Shown piece after piece: positions 37,148 through 47,992 of a stretch of DNA of 64,000 nucleotides. The notes under the pieces were generated by a model. That model was not told the origin of the DNA, made no database searches, and worked only from the letters and a program-made list of their open reading frames with translations. Location: contig NC_013080.1 of assembly GCF_000142805.1 (NCBI RefSeq), forward strand, positions 62,001-126,000. Direction: 5' to 3'. This DNA comes from Lachancea thermotolerans CBS 6340. Taxonomy: Eukaryota; Ascomycota; Saccharomycetes; Saccharomycetales; Saccharomycetaceae. The translations under genes and the position numbers were made by a program. The first letter of the stretch is position 1, and the number at the start of each line of letters is the position of its first letter.

Positions 37148-39307
37148 TTAGTAGAATTTGGCAAGTACGGCTTCGCATTGCTCTCTCACGGACTCATCTT
37201 GCTCTTTCATGCTCGTTAGCAGCTTCGCAATATGGGGTTTGACAGGCGGTCTAAACATTACCATGAACTTAAGCGACTGGAACCCCAGAGAGCCTCTTAG
37301 GGGATCAAGACAAAGAGATCTAATTTTGTCAACGTGCTCTTGGGACAGACGCGGCAATTCACTAACGAGTCTAATGAAAAGTCGCCTGTGAGAAACTTCC
37401 AAGAATGGTATCAGTGCATCCAGGATTTTGAGTGACCATTGGTCGTATACTGGGGTCTCACCCTTCTCGTTATTTAAAGATTCGTAATACCATTCCTCAC
37501 TCAGCCATTCAATAACCACAGCCACACGGTTACCAAAGTCTTCGATAAAGTAATCGTAGATAGCCTGGCGAGCTGTGTTACTCATTTCTTCATTGTGGCT
37601 GACACCCCGGCTCGCCAACCTTGTCAAAAGCGTAAGCCATGAGGTTTTATTGTTCCAGTCGAGTAGTCTCACCTTATGCAACATGTTAACTGGAACTTCG
37701 TTGCTGGCGCCTGGTTCCTCTTCCGAATCTTTTACGGCCATAATGTGGCCCACAATACGAATAAAATGCTGTTTCTTCTCTTCTTCGGACATTGGCGCCG
37801 GGGCTCCGAGAGTGAATTCCTGCTTGTCTTCGTCCTCAGAAAGTTCTTCGTCCTCGGGCTGCTTTACGACCTCCCGTTTCTTGCTAGGCTGCTGGACTGT
37901 GTCGGCCTCAAGGGGTCGTTTTTTATTATCTGTTGCTTGCGAAGCTTTATTCATTAAGTCAGTATAGCGAGATGCTACTATAGACAGTCCTGAAATCATT
38001 TTATTAGTGTCAGTCTGGTAAAGACACTCGGTACAAAGCTTGGCCATGACAGCTGGAGAAAGTTTTGATACGTCAATTTCAGAGTGCTTACTGTTCATAA
38101 GAGAGTAAACGGAGGCATATGTGCTATCGAAGGCGATCGGCGATGTGTTAAAGAAACCAGCAGATGAGTTTTTGGACATTGTGTACTTTTGCAGTTCTGT
38201 TAAGAGCTGCATATCTGGTGACATGCGAGGTTGTGTGCTGTTGTTTCGTGAGGAGCTGTTCTGATTAGACGCTTTCAGGGCAGTAACATACTTTGCGCGT
38301 TCCCTAGAAGGCATTTTGCGTTCCACCTGCTTCGGATCAAAGTTCATGATGCCCTTAGCCTTTGTTTCCTCACCTATTATATGAAGTGTTTGAGAAATCT
38401 TCGATAGTTTGGCGTGATACTGTGCCATATTGCCAGAGTTCTTTATAAGCTGAGATTTAAGACCAAACTGGACAAACACTTTATAGCAACGTTCTACAAA
38501 TCTCTTGGCCAACCTGTATTGGAGTACAGATTCTGCATTCTGCTGGTATTTCATATCAACATTAAACCTAAGCAGGCCCCCAAGGATGTGATAAGTGGCC
38601 TGCGGCCTTCTTTTCATCACAAACGCCAAGCAATTGAGTACACCAATAAATAAAGATGCAACCATCATTGGCTCCTCCGACAGGTAGCTCAGTAAGAACC
38701 CTAGTAATTTTTTAGCTCCAGACTCAAGTTGGCTTTTGCCCGTGATAACCGGATGGTTTTCTGGTACAGAAGCAATGCTAATTCCCGAATTGCCCGGTGT
38801 GTGGACAATCACTAAGGTGGATATGAACTTAACCGTTGCTAATTTGACCCCAAGAGATCTCGAATGGTCCTGTAGCGAGTCTTCAGATGGAGTCAAAGGA
38901 TAAACGGTTTTCCACTTAGAAAGGACGAAAGACCTGAACTGGCACAATGTTTCCCACAGCTCTTTGTTAGACGTTTTGGCAACAAGATCAAAAAGCCAGT
39001 CATAACACCTACTCAAACCTAAGATACCGTCACGTAAGGTTGAGTGGTCTGTGCTGCTGCTGCACAGTTTCCACAATTCCCCCAAATGCTGAGAAGCGAG
39101 GAAGGGTTTTTCGCTTGATACTACTGCTTCATGGCTCGCAACGTCTAAGAACAATTTAGCACATAATCTTCCCAACTCGACTGAAGGAGAGCGAGACGAG
39201 CGATGCAAAGCCATTGCTGTATCCAGCACTTTGGGGAGCATCTCACCCGGCTTGTTATCCATAGCCAACTCTCTGGCTTGAGCCAGCTGTAACACCTCGC
39301 TCGACAT
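37148..39307 (-). CDS. PTA1: Cleavage and polyadenylation factor subunit Pta1 (symplekin)
   Basis: The 719-residue protein is the yeast symplekin, a scaffold of the cleavage and polyadenylation factor used for mRNA and snoRNA 3' ends. Start MSSEVLQLAQARELAM with NKPGEMLPKVL closely follows S. cerevisiae Pta1. Further matches: LVAKTSNKELW, GVKLATVKFIS, FIGVLNCLAFVMKRRPQ, SGLSIVASRYTDLM and near the end LGFQSLKFMVMFRPPV. A charged, acidic middle region (about 490-540) separates the N-terminal helical repeats from the C-terminal domain. The ATG at 39307 is the start; the open frame beyond it lacks an ATG. Position matches YAL043C. Confidence 0.95.
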   Translation of the reverse strand: MSSEVLQLAQARELAMDNKPGEMLPKVLDTAMALHRSSRSPSVELGRLCAKLFLDVASHEAVVSSEKPFLASQHLGELWKLCSSSTDHSTLRDGILGLSRCYDWLFDLVAKTSNKELWETLCQFRSFVLSKWKTVYPLTPSEDSLQDHSRSLGVKLATVKFISTLVIVHTPGNSGISIASVPENHPVITGKSQLESGAKKLLGFLLSYLSEEPMMVASLFIGVLNCLAFVMKRRPQATYHILGGLLRFNVDMKYQQNAESVLQYRLAKRFVERCYKVFVQFGLKSQLIKNSGNMAQYHAKLSKISQTLHIIGEETKAKGIMNFDPKQVERKMPSRERAKYVTALKASNQNSSSRNNSTQPRMSPDMQLLTELQKYTMSKNSSAGFFNTSPIAFDSTYASVYSLMNSKHSEIDVSKLSPAVMAKLCTECLYQTDTNKMISGLSIVASRYTDLMNKASQATDNKKRPLEADTVQQPSKKREVVKQPEDEELSEDEDKQEFTLGAPAPMSEEEKKQHFIRIVGHIMAVKDSEEEPGASNEVPVNMLHKVRLLDWNNKTSWLTLLTRLASRGVSHNEEMSNTARQAIYDYFIEDFGNRVAVVIEWLSEEWYYESLNNEKGETPVYDQWSLKILDALIPFLEVSHRRLFIRLVSELPRLSQEHVDKIRSLCLDPLRGSLGFQSLKFMVMFRPPVKPHIAKLLTSMKEQDESVREQCEAVLAKFY

Positions 39308-40764
39308 ATCGCCTTGCAGTTGCTTAGATCGAGTTGAATGTGTTTGCTCAACGACAAGTACTAAAATTTTTGTCGTGTATGTATACAACGTTTGTGATAT
39401 TAAAAGGACAAAAGTTAAATCTTCAAGAAAAGTAAGATCGAGACTGGGTTTAAGAGGGCCTTTTGATACCAGAATATTGCAGTTAAAGAGCAGCGATAAC
39501 TTCTCAGTAATTATATGAAGATTTCATGAGTTTGTAAAGACTAAATAGGTGTCTTGGGTCGAATTATACAGGCTGGTAGCAGCTTGCTCTTTTCTTGAGG
39601 GGACAGCAGAAAATCGAATGGCATTACCAACTCTTGTTCATTTTTGTAAAAAGTTCATTTTCCATAATGCTTTGGGCTCATGCGTATTTCACTACATTCT
39701 CGATAAACAAATCCTGCGTTGTGCGAATGTCTTCAACGCCAGGATCAAGTCCATAACATAGTTTCCCCATGCGCGCCAAATCCCAAATAAACCATTGACG
39801 AGGCACCATCTAAGCTCACCAGCTTTTACCATATTATGCCATTGATTGCGGAGGGGCTGGCCTGTATTTCCAACTTAAGCCATTATTTCTGTGGCTCTTC
39901 CTTAACCATATGAAGCAAGTATTCGCCAATAAAATCTGTACAAAAGTCACGAAAACAAACAACAACTTGGAGTCTTTTGGTGAGCCAGTGTTAAATTTGT
40001 GAGTACCAAAGCGCTAATGAATTTATACTAAGCTTCATTCGAAACCCATCTTCAGGACATCATGTTGAATTAACCCACAGGCGTACTGCGATTAACCTTA
40101 TATTGAGCCAAGTCGATTGAGAGACTTAATGCTCCTAACACCAAGGGATTGTGCTAGTATTTTAAAGGGGCTTGTCAAATTCAAAACAAACCATGTCATC
40201 TTTGTACCGTCGGAAACCCCAGGAATGATGGCGTATTGCTTGGATGAAAATGATCAAGTGTGGCAGCCATGGTCAGAAGAACTGCGTAGATGATGTCTAG
40301 CCAAGGCCACAGACTTTCCTCCGCCGCATCTTATCTTGAGATGAGCGCCCAATTTTTCTAAAAAAGGCCTCAATACCTGTCAATGCTGCATGTTGAGGTA
40401 TAGGTAGAAGTGAAGCAGACATTCATGTCCAATTGAAGCGGAAATCCTCCCAGAAAAACGTTAGTTCAGAAAGAAGCTCTCATTATCACAGAGCAGACAC
40501 CGCAATACAAAAAAGCTCTCCCCAGCTCGTAACTTCCTCACTTGATGTTGAGATCTTGACAGAACAAGGTCTCAAGGTTTAGATTCAAAAGAGCAGAAAT
40601 AATTGGCAAAGACTTTCCATTTGCATTACTGACTGCCTCAATTACTGCTTTGAAAATGAGGCCATCAGTACCATTATTGTGTCTCCAAACTGGATAGATG
40701 CTCTGTAACTGCGATTATGCGGGCCAGAAAACACAGGGTCCTTCTTAAAGCGCATAAGTCACCA
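39308..40764. other. PTA1 promoter and HAP5 3' flank
   Basis: A 1.46-kb AT-rich region upstream of PTA1 (-) and downstream of HAP5 (-). I see no recognisable gene, RNA or LTR. A 70-codon frame (39549-39761) has no family features. Confidence 0.45.
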
Positions 40765-41181
40765 TCACTCTATGTTCCGAGGAACTATATCGATTAAAAA
40801 ATCAAACATATCACTCTTGAGTAAGGCTTGGGCGATATCGCTCTTTTGCAAAGTGCGCCTTTTGTGCTCTTCAGCAATGCACCAGGCACGCATAGTTAGT
40901 TCCGTGATGAATATTTCGCAAGCCTTAGCGAAGAGAATTGGGGCTTCTGCGCTAATCATCCTCACGTCCTCGTCTGTTTTCATGACCTTTTTAATCCTTG
41001 CCAGGGGAAGCGAATGCGATTTAAAGTCATCTTGATGTGGACTCCCTGGCTCATTGGTCATCTCGATTTCATTGATAAGCTCTTGCCAGTACTGAATTGT
41101 TATTTCACGGTACGGGCCAACGAGGCCTTGTCCAACATTGCGAAAAACGTCAATCTCCTCTTCTTCAGGGTGCGGATCCAT
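40765..41181 (-). CDS. HAP5: CCAAT-binding factor subunit Hap5 (NF-YC)
   Basis: The 138-residue protein carries a histone-fold of the NF-YC type (about 58-135): [20 protein letters not shown], the [17 protein letters not shown] helix and [23 protein letters not shown]. With Hap2 and Hap3 it binds CCAAT boxes and, with Hap4, drives respiratory gene expression. It is much shorter than S. cerevisiae Hap5 (242 residues) because the N-terminal extension is short and the C-terminus stops soon after the fold. The starts of HAP5 and SNX3 are 170 bp apart, as at YOR358W/YOR357C. Confidence 0.95.
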   Translation of the reverse strand: MDPHPEEEEIDVFRNVGQGLVGPYREITIQYWQELINEIEMTNEPGSPHQDDFKSHSLPLARIKKVMKTDEDVRMISAEAPILFAKACEIFITELTMRAWCIAEEHKRRTLQKSDIAQALLKSDMFDFLIDIVPRNIE

Positions 41182-41351
41182 AGCCTGCGTCCTGTTCTGT
41201 TATTGTATATTGTCCTTATTGTGCTAAGCTGATAAAGAAAGGAAAGTAAAGCGTCCGAAAAACGTTTTAAACCGGGGTGATATAAAGTTTAGAATAAAGC
41301 AGACAACCAGAGCGTAGCTCAGTTGCAGAGTGTAGCTTATCAGCACCAGAC

Positions 41352-41834
41352 ATGCGGCAGTTTCAATCGTTTAGTTCAAGCATCGAGTCCAGCCTACCAC
41401 AGCCGCACAAGCAGCAAAGCTCTAGCGAGATCTACGCGGAGCCAGAAAACTTCTTAGAGATTGAAGTTACAAACCCAAAGACTCACTTCCCACATCCAGA
41501 CCACCGTGGCATGTTCACAGACTATGAACTGATTTGTCGCACGAATGTTCCAGCTTTTACAAAGCGCATGAGTCGTGTCAGACGCCGCTATTCCGATTTC
41601 GAACTCTTTCGCAAGTGTTTGCTCAAGGAGCTATCGCTGTCAAGCCACCCCAAGATTGCGGTGCCGCACCTGCCTGGGAAGATTCTACTGGGTAATCGCT
41701 TCAATGATGAGGTTATCCAAGAGCGCATGCAGAGTCTTAACAAGTGGATGATCGCGGTGGCTGGCCACCCATTACTACAGAGCGGGTCGAAAGTGCTGGT
41801 GCGGTTTGTTGAAGACGAGAAGTTCACCGGCTGA
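41352..41834 (+). CDS. SNX3: Sorting nexin Snx3/Grd19
   Basis: The 160-residue protein is almost entirely a PX domain (about 35-155). It has the phosphoinositide-binding pattern RRRYSDFELFR (about 75-86), PHLPGK near 104 and the R-M-Q-S-L-N-K-W helix. Snx3 binds phosphatidylinositol 3-phosphate on endosomes and works with retromer to return cargo to the late Golgi. Length equals that of the S. cerevisiae protein (162). Confidence 0.96.
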   Translation: MRQFQSFSSSIESSLPQPHKQQSSSEIYAEPENFLEIEVTNPKTHFPHPDHRGMFTDYELICRTNVPAFTKRMSRVRRRYSDFELFRKCLLKELSLSSHPKIAVPHLPGKILLGNRFNDEVIQERMQSLNKWMIAVAGHPLLQSGSKVLVRFVEDEKFTG

Positions 41835-42098
41835 GCGGCCTGCAGCTACGCGAGCACGCATAAGCTGCATTATTGCTCGCGGGTGTATACAGCAGAGATG
41901 CCGGACAAGATGGCTTCAGTGCATAAGAATATAAATTAACTAAGCTGATAGTCTCAAGAATCGTGATTATTATGTGCCTGATTCGCGCCAAATTGATTCT
42001 TCTTGTCGCCATGTTCCATTATGATGTGCACATGGGAAGGCAGAAAATTTGTCACATACATTAGTGCTCGACACGTACTCTCTCGAGAAGCCAGGCAG

Positions 42099-43307
42099 AT
42101 GAAGAAGTCAAAGCTGTTATCCATTGATGCGTTTGCCAAGACGGAGGAAGACGTCCGTATAAGGACCAGAACCGGTGGACTTATCACGCTATCGTGTGTT
42201 GTTGTCACCTTTCTTCTTTTGCTAAGCGAATGGTTTCATTTGAAGGAAGTCGTAACTCGGCCCCAGCTTGTGGTCGATAGGGACCGTCATCTTAAGCTAG
42301 ATTTGAACATGGATATAACCTTCCCTCACATTCCCTGCTACCTGCTGAACATGGACATCATGGACAGCGCAGGAGAAATGCAGCTCGAAGTTCTCAACAA
42401 AGGTTGGAGTAAGACTCGTCTTGATCCATCAGGCCAAGTCTTGGACACCAAGCAGTTCAAGCCAGGGAAAGATGTGGTGGATTACGCTCCAGAAGACGAA
42501 AACTATTGCGGTCCGTGCTATGGGGCCCGAGACCAATCTAAGAATGATGAGGTGAACGTAGATGAAAGGGTATGCTGCCAGACGTGTGACGATGTCCGCG
42601 AAGCGTACGCAGAAAAGCAATGGGCCTTCTTTGATGGTAAGAACATTGAGCAGTGTGAACGCGAAGGGTATGTCGAGCAGGTCAATGAGCACATAGAAGA
42701 GGGGTGCAGAATTAAAGGTATGGCGAAGCTGAATAGAATTGGGGGCAATCTTCATTTTGCTCCAGGCAAGGGTTTTCATAATATTAGAGGCCATTTCCAC
42801 GATGCCTCGTTGTACCAGAACTCTCCAAGCTTGAATTTTAACCATATCATTCACCATCTCAGCTTTGGCAAAGAGGTTGAAGACATTACTGGCCAAGGTG
42901 CGTCTACTGCGCCTTTAGACGGTACTAATGTTAGCCCTGAATTTGATACGCATAAACATCAGTTCTCGTACTTTGCCAAGATTGTTCCAACTAGGTACGA
43001 GTACCTAAGCGGGGAGACGGTTGAGACCACCCAATTTACCACCACATACCACTCGAGACCCTTGAAGGGCGGTCGCGACTCCGATCATCCCACAACACTC
43101 CACTCTCAGGGTGGCTTTCCCAGCGTTTACTTCTACTTTGAGATGTCTCCGCTCAAGGTGATAAACAAGCAGCAGTATGCACAATCGTGGTCTGGCTTCT
43201 GGCTCAACTGCATTACAAGTATTGGAGGTGTCCTAGCCGTAGGAACAGTTCTGGATAAAATTACCTATAAAGCTCAGAGGTCTATGTGGGGCAAGAAGAG
43301 CACCTAA
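42099..43307 (+). CDS. ERV46: COPII vesicle protein Erv46
   Basis: The 402-residue protein cycles between ER and Golgi in complex with Erv41 as a cargo receptor. It has an N-terminal cytosolic start (MKKSKLLSIDAFAKTEEDVR), a first membrane segment (about 27-47), a large lumenal domain with the Cys-rich block CGPCYGA...CCQTCDDVR (about 130-165), and a second membrane segment near the C-terminus (about 365-385) followed by a basic cytosolic tail. The ATG at 42099 reproduces the S. cerevisiae N-terminus; in-frame upstream Met codons (42021, 42024) would add an unconserved extension. Position matches YAL042W. Confidence 0.96.
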   Translation: MKKSKLLSIDAFAKTEEDVRIRTRTGGLITLSCVVVTFLLLLSEWFHLKEVVTRPQLVVDRDRHLKLDLNMDITFPHIPCYLLNMDIMDSAGEMQLEVLNKGWSKTRLDPSGQVLDTKQFKPGKDVVDYAPEDENYCGPCYGARDQSKNDEVNVDERVCCQTCDDVREAYAEKQWAFFDGKNIEQCEREGYVEQVNEHIEEGCRIKGMAKLNRIGGNLHFAPGKGFHNIRGHFHDASLYQNSPSLNFNHIIHHLSFGKEVEDITGQGASTAPLDGTNVSPEFDTHKHQFSYFAKIVPTRYEYLSGETVETTQFTTTYHSRPLKGGRDSDHPTTLHSQGGFPSVYFYFEMSPLKVINKQQYAQSWSGFWLNCITSIGGVLAVGTVLDKITYKAQRSMWGKKST

Positions 43308-43673
43308 CTAAAGCTGACGCACGGAGTAAGTGGGCAGTCTTAACTGACCTCTTCCACACGTACTGCTAAAAGTGAATGACTGCCACTATGAGACAGGGAG
43401 GTAAAAAACAGATGAGGGAACTAGTCCCAGATAACAAAACAGGAATTGTCTACATTTCGCATTCACCGAGCCATACAAGGCGCCCAGTATCCATACACTT
43501 ATTATCCATTGTTTCATCGGCATCATCACTCAACAGAGTTATTTCGTATATAGTCACCAAACAATGTAGGTAAATTCTCTAGACGTACAACTCGAGAAAC
43601 AGAAATGAACAGTCTGAAGGTTGCAGGCCGAAACACAATATCAAACGCACCAAGGGCGTGAACGATCGGCAGA
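43308..43673. other. Intergenic region ERV46-CDC24
   Basis: 366 bp between tandem genes. A 65-codon frame lies inside (43376-43573) and ends about 100 bp before the CDC24 ATG; it could be an upstream frame in the CDC24 leader, but has no family features. Confidence 0.4.
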
Positions 43674-45905
43674 ATGGCTATTCAGTCGCAATCCACAGTG
43701 TCGCTACCAACATCAGTCACACAGTCGACACAGAGCTTACTGAATAGAAAAGTTTCTACTGAGGACTCACTATATCATATTTGCTTAACAATCCAGAAGC
43801 GACTGGAACTTTTGCCGCAGATTAGGCCATATCTCAATCTTGCGCATGCCAGTAGTGAGCTCCTGAGTGAGCGCCAGGCGCTCCTCTTATCGCAAAAACA
43901 GCAATTGAGCCAGCAGCACCACCGAAGCGTGGGCTCTGCGATGAGCGGTAACTCCGGCGCTGCAGGTGTCAAGAACGGACTGGATAGAAGAATAAGCTCG
44001 CTATCCGCCAGCAGCTTCAATGAAGACCCTGAGGCCTCAAGTATAAGTGTGGAAGAAACTGTTGTCACATTCAGCATGGGCATTTTGCCCATTTCGATGG
44101 ACTGCGACCCTGTGACCCAACTCTCCCAGTTATTTCAACAGGGTTCACCGCTTTGCATAATCTTCAATGCCGTCAAACCACAGTATAAGCTACCAGTGGT
44201 TTCTTCTGATGATTTGAAGATCTGCAAGAAATCCATTTATGATTTTATTTTAGCATGCAAGAAGTACTTCACGTTCAGCGATGAAGAGCTGTTCACAATT
44301 TCAGACGTTTTTTCCAATGACACCGAGCATTTTATAAAGGTCTTGGATGTCGTGAAAACTTTGATGGACTCTGCCCCTCAGGTTCTTCCCCAAATTCCTG
44401 TTGAACACATAAAATGGTCGAATACAGACCGCGGGAAGGTTGTACGAGAGTTCATCGAAACCGAAAGAAAGTATGTTTATGATCTTGAAATCCTTAACCA
44501 GTACAGGAACCAGCTCCTACAGAGAGGAATCATAAATTCAGAAGAGCTGTATATGCTTTTCCCCAATCTCAGCGATATCATCGATTTCCAAAGAAGGTTT
44601 CTGATATCAATGGAGATAAACGGTCAAGTGGACCCTTCGAAACAAAGAATTGGAGCTCTGTTCATGCACTCCAAGCATTTTTTTAAACTTTATGAACCCT
44701 GGTCTATTGGCCAAAATGCTGCGATAGATTTCATATCTTCCAGCTTCGACAAGATGGCAGGCTCTGATTTTGTTATTGGTAACAAGCTCGAATTGCAATC
44801 TTTCTTACTAAAGCCAGTTCAACGACTATGCAAGTACCCATTACTGCTCAAGGAGTTACTCCAGCAAGCGAAAGACAGCGCAAACTATAAGGAGCTTGAG
44901 TTGGCATGGGAGATTTCAAAGAGCATTGCTAGGAGTATCAATGAAAACCAAAGAAGAACTGAAAATCACGAAGTTGTCAAAAAGCTTTACGACCGAGTTG
45001 TTAATTGGAAAGGCTACCGCATAGCAAAATTTGGTGAGTTGTTATACTTCGACAAGGTTGCAATTTCAACTGGAAATGGGAACGAGTCAGAACATGAGTT
45101 TGAGGTTTATCTTTTTGAGAAAATCATCATCCTTTTTAGCGAATTAGTGCAAAAGAAGGGCAACTCAATCTCTTTAAAGAAGAAGGCAAGTTCAGCATCA
45201 ACCATAACATTACAACACATGAGCGGGAGCGGAAACAATCTTAATAGCCACGGTTCGTCTGGGGATTCGAAACTCGACCTAAGAGGGCGGATTATGATAG
45301 TTAACCTCAACCAAGTCAGTCCTATCGACAACCGCAGCTTAAGCATTATTTGGGAGTCGCCAAAAGAGCAGGGCAACTTTGTTTTGAAGTTCAAAAATGA
45401 GGAAACACGAGACAACTGGTGTAGTAGCCTTCAAAGCTTATTGCGCCAGATACGAAGTGAATCTCTTAAGAGCAGCAACAGTGACCGATCATCCTTTTCT
45501 TCGAATACATACTATCCGCACTATAGTATGAACTCGATCAACAGCAGCCAAAATCGCAGAATTTCAGACGTACTCCCAAAACAACACACTCATCAGTCTT
45601 TCGAAAATGAATACAGGTCTATCTCTGAAAATTATAGAACGTCCATCCCAGAATCAACGCTTTTGGTAAGAATCTCGTATCAAAATGACTTTTATACCGT
45701 TTTAGTCGAAGTTGATTCTGGCATTGATAACATGCTTCAGATCGTTAAACGGAAGCTAACCCATGTCGGAAATATTTCAAAAATCAAATATCAAGATGAG
45801 GATGGCGACTACGTTATGCTTGAGAGCGAAGACGATTGGAATGTTGTCAAAGACATGCTCAGGGAGAGCAGCGAGCGTATTCTTAACGTGTGGGCACATG
45901 CTTGA
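43674..45905 (+). CDS. CDC24: Rho-GEF Cdc24, activator of Cdc42
   Basis: The 743-residue protein is the guanine nucleotide exchange factor for Cdc42 that sets up cell polarity at budding and mating. Parts in order: an N-terminal calponin-like region (about 130-240), a DH domain (about 255-435, beginning VVREFIETERKYVYDLEIL and containing LLKPVQRLCKYPLLLKELL), a PH domain (about 450-600, with the KFKNEETRDNWCSSLQSLL helix), a Ser-rich linker, and a C-terminal PB1 domain (about 660-743, with the acidic KYQDEDGDYVMLESEDDW motif) that binds Bem1. Shorter than S. cerevisiae Cdc24 (854), mainly in the linker. Position matches YAL041W. Confidence 0.96.
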   Translation: MAIQSQSTVSLPTSVTQSTQSLLNRKVSTEDSLYHICLTIQKRLELLPQIRPYLNLAHASSELLSERQALLLSQKQQLSQQHHRSVGSAMSGNSGAAGVKNGLDRRISSLSASSFNEDPEASSISVEETVVTFSMGILPISMDCDPVTQLSQLFQQGSPLCIIFNAVKPQYKLPVVSSDDLKICKKSIYDFILACKKYFTFSDEELFTISDVFSNDTEHFIKVLDVVKTLMDSAPQVLPQIPVEHIKWSNTDRGKVVREFIETERKYVYDLEILNQYRNQLLQRGIINSEELYMLFPNLSDIIDFQRRFLISMEINGQVDPSKQRIGALFMHSKHFFKLYEPWSIGQNAAIDFISSSFDKMAGSDFVIGNKLELQSFLLKPVQRLCKYPLLLKELLQQAKDSANYKELELAWEISKSIARSINENQRRTENHEVVKKLYDRVVNWKGYRIAKFGELLYFDKVAISTGNGNESEHEFEVYLFEKIIILFSELVQKKGNSISLKKKASSASTITLQHMSGSGNNLNSHGSSGDSKLDLRGRIMIVNLNQVSPIDNRSLSIIWESPKEQGNFVLKFKNEETRDNWCSSLQSLLRQIRSESLKSSNSDRSSFSSNTYYPHYSMNSINSSQNRRISDVLPKQHTHQSFENEYRSISENYRTSIPESTLLVRISYQNDFYTVLVEVDSGIDNMLQIVKRKLTHVGNISKIKYQDEDGDYVMLESEDDWNVVKDMLRESSERILNVWAHA

Positions 45906-46036
45906 TTGTGATGAAGTGTCACTGCATTCAATATACGATACAATTTCACAAAAAATTCACTTACTTGACGTAACGGATAAGGTAATAAATAAGGCCTGCT
46001 ATGTAACAATATAAATCGAATATAGATAACCCTTGA

Positions 46037-47992
46037 CTATGTCAAAGTATATTTGGGTCCATCGCCACCCTCAGGGACAACCCAATTGATATCTTGAGTA
46101 GGAACTTTAATATCACAGGTTTTACAGTGAATACAATTTTGGCCATTGATTTGGAACTTGACACCTAGGGGACTTGTTTCGTCGGGCACGTACTCATAAA
46201 CTCCAGCAGGACAAAACCTTGATTCAATCCCCTTCCATTTTGGATAAGCCTTTTCGGCATGCTTTTGTAGGTCTTGATCAGGGAGCCTCAAATGGCATTG
46301 CTCATCTTCATTATGAAACGTACCTGTGCGGGAGACCGACGTAAGAATGTCAAAGGAAATTTTATTGTCTGGCTTGGGATAGTCAATTGGTTCGTACTTC
46401 TCTGCAGGGTCAGTGAGGAAAGCATCTGACTCATGGTGATTGAAGGTCCAAGCAACTTGTCCTCTCAACAGTAATGAATCTATTCCAGAGTAGGCCATTC
46501 CCCCAAGACGGCCGAATAGAGCATGGTTGAATGAGGGTCTAATATTACGAACTTCATAGAGCTCGTCGTAAACCCAAGAATTCTTGAATGCTTTTTCGTA
46601 AGAGTTCAGATTAATGGGTGATTCCACGACCTTTTCGATTCCTCTTTCTTCCAATTCGGCAATACTTGGGATTTTTGAAATGGAGTCAAACATGGCTTCG
46701 GCAGCTAACATACCCGACTTCATTGCAGTGTGCGTTCCTTTAATTTTTGGCACGTTCATGAAGCCTGCGGAAGCACCGACGAGCACACCACCTGGGAAAT
46801 TCAATTTTGGAACAGATTGCAAACCGCCTTCATTTAGCGCGCGAGCACCGTATTCAATGCATTTTCCGCCCTCCAAGAACTTCTTGTAATAAGGATGATG
46901 CTTCATTTTCTGAAACTCTTGATAGGGTGAGATGTATGGATTTCTGTAGTCTAGGCCAACAACTAGACCTACTGCTGCAAGGCCTTCCCCAAAATGATAT
47001 ATGAAGCCTCCGCCGTAAACTTCGTTAGATAACGGGTAACCCATTGTATGAGAGGCAAATCCCTTTTGAAAGTTTTCTGGCCTAATTTCCCAAACCTCCT
47101 TAATGCCTAGACCGTAGGTCTGATTAGCTCTTCCTTTCCTCAAATCAAACTTTTTGATTATTTGCTTTGTCAAAGAGCCATGACATCCCTCCGCGAACAC
47201 GGTCTGTCTGGCATGGAACTCCATTCCCCTTTCAAAAGAAGGCTTTGGCTTCCCTTCCTTGGAAATTCCCATGTCTTTTGTAGCAACACCCACGACTGCA
47301 GTGCCCTCGTCGTTATATACAACTTCTGACACTGAAATGCCTGGGTAGATTTCAACCCCAACCTCTTCGGCCTTTTCGGCCAAGTATCTCACAACCTGAC
47401 TGAGGGACCCAATATAGTTGCCCTCATTTTTCATCTGAGGAGGTTCAGGAACAGGAAGATCAAAGTCCCCAATCAAATATTTCAGTTGCCCGGAAGCCAC
47501 TGGCGTTACGAGACTTGGTGGCAGTGGAATTCCATTCCCGCTTTCGTCGTAAAATTCACTTTCTGGAAAAAGCTCCCTGAGTGCTCTGGGCTCCATTATA
47601 ACACCAGATACCATATGAGAACCCATGTCGGGTGACTTCTCTAACACTACGACTCTTAGCTCACCCGTACCTTGCAAGTTGTCCAGCTGTTTGAACCTGA
47701 TAGCAGTTGCTAGGCCTGCTGGTCCACCGCCTACAATGCAAACATCGACTTTGTCGACAGCTCGCTCTTCCGAAAGCGCCGCTTGCTCTTCATCTGTTAA
47801 CTTCCCAAAGGGCACTTCAACCGACTGCCGCTTCACTGTAGTTGTACTAAAACTGCGACGGTAAGACACCTGGGGCTTGACATTACAGCAAGTTTTGAAG
47901 CAGGGCAACGCTGAAGCGATAGCCCTTCGGTTAGTGGGGAAGCGCTGCCCCAACCGCAATAATCTGCTTTTAAGCATCGATCTTGGTAACAT
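46037..47992 (-). CDS. CIR2: Electron-transfer flavoprotein:ubiquinone oxidoreductase Cir2
   Basis: The 651-residue protein is the mitochondrial ETF dehydrogenase, passing electrons from ETF to ubiquinone. It has an Arg-rich N-terminal targeting region (about 1-55), an FAD-binding strand-turn (VDVCIVGGGPAGLATAIRF, about 81-99), the YGLGIKEVWEI block, and a C-terminal [4Fe-4S] site with CPAG near 603 and the CIHCKTCDIKVPTQDINWVVPEG region (about 622-644). The frame is complete from the MLPRS start at 47992 and agrees with YOR356W in order and length. Confidence 0.95.
   Translation of the reverse strand: MLPRSMLKSRLLRLGQRFPTNRRAIASALPCFKTCCNVKPQVSYRRSFSTTTVKRQSVEVPFGKLTDEEQAALSEERAVDKVDVCIVGGGPAGLATAIRFKQLDNLQGTGELRVVVLEKSPDMGSHMVSGVIMEPRALRELFPESEFYDESGNGIPLPPSLVTPVASGQLKYLIGDFDLPVPEPPQMKNEGNYIGSLSQVVRYLAEKAEEVGVEIYPGISVSEVVYNDEGTAVVGVATKDMGISKEGKPKPSFERGMEFHARQTVFAEGCHGSLTKQIIKKFDLRKGRANQTYGLGIKEVWEIRPENFQKGFASHTMGYPLSNEVYGGGFIYHFGEGLAAVGLVVGLDYRNPYISPYQEFQKMKHHPYYKKFLEGGKCIEYGARALNEGGLQSVPKLNFPGGVLVGASAGFMNVPKIKGTHTAMKSGMLAAEAMFDSISKIPSIAELEERGIEKVVESPINLNSYEKAFKNSWVYDELYEVRNIRPSFNHALFGRLGGMAYSGIDSLLLRGQVAWTFNHHESDAFLTDPAEKYEPIDYPKPDNKISFDILTSVSRTGTFHNEDEQCHLRLPDQDLQKHAEKAYPKWKGIESRFCPAGVYEYVPDETSPLGVKFQINGQNCIHCKTCDIKVPTQDINWVVPEGGDGPKYTLT

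Noticed and set aside
39308-40764. Solo LTR or broken gene in the 1.46-kb gap upstream of PTA1
   Set aside because: No TG...CA-bounded repeat, target duplication or coding similarity could be recognised by eye.
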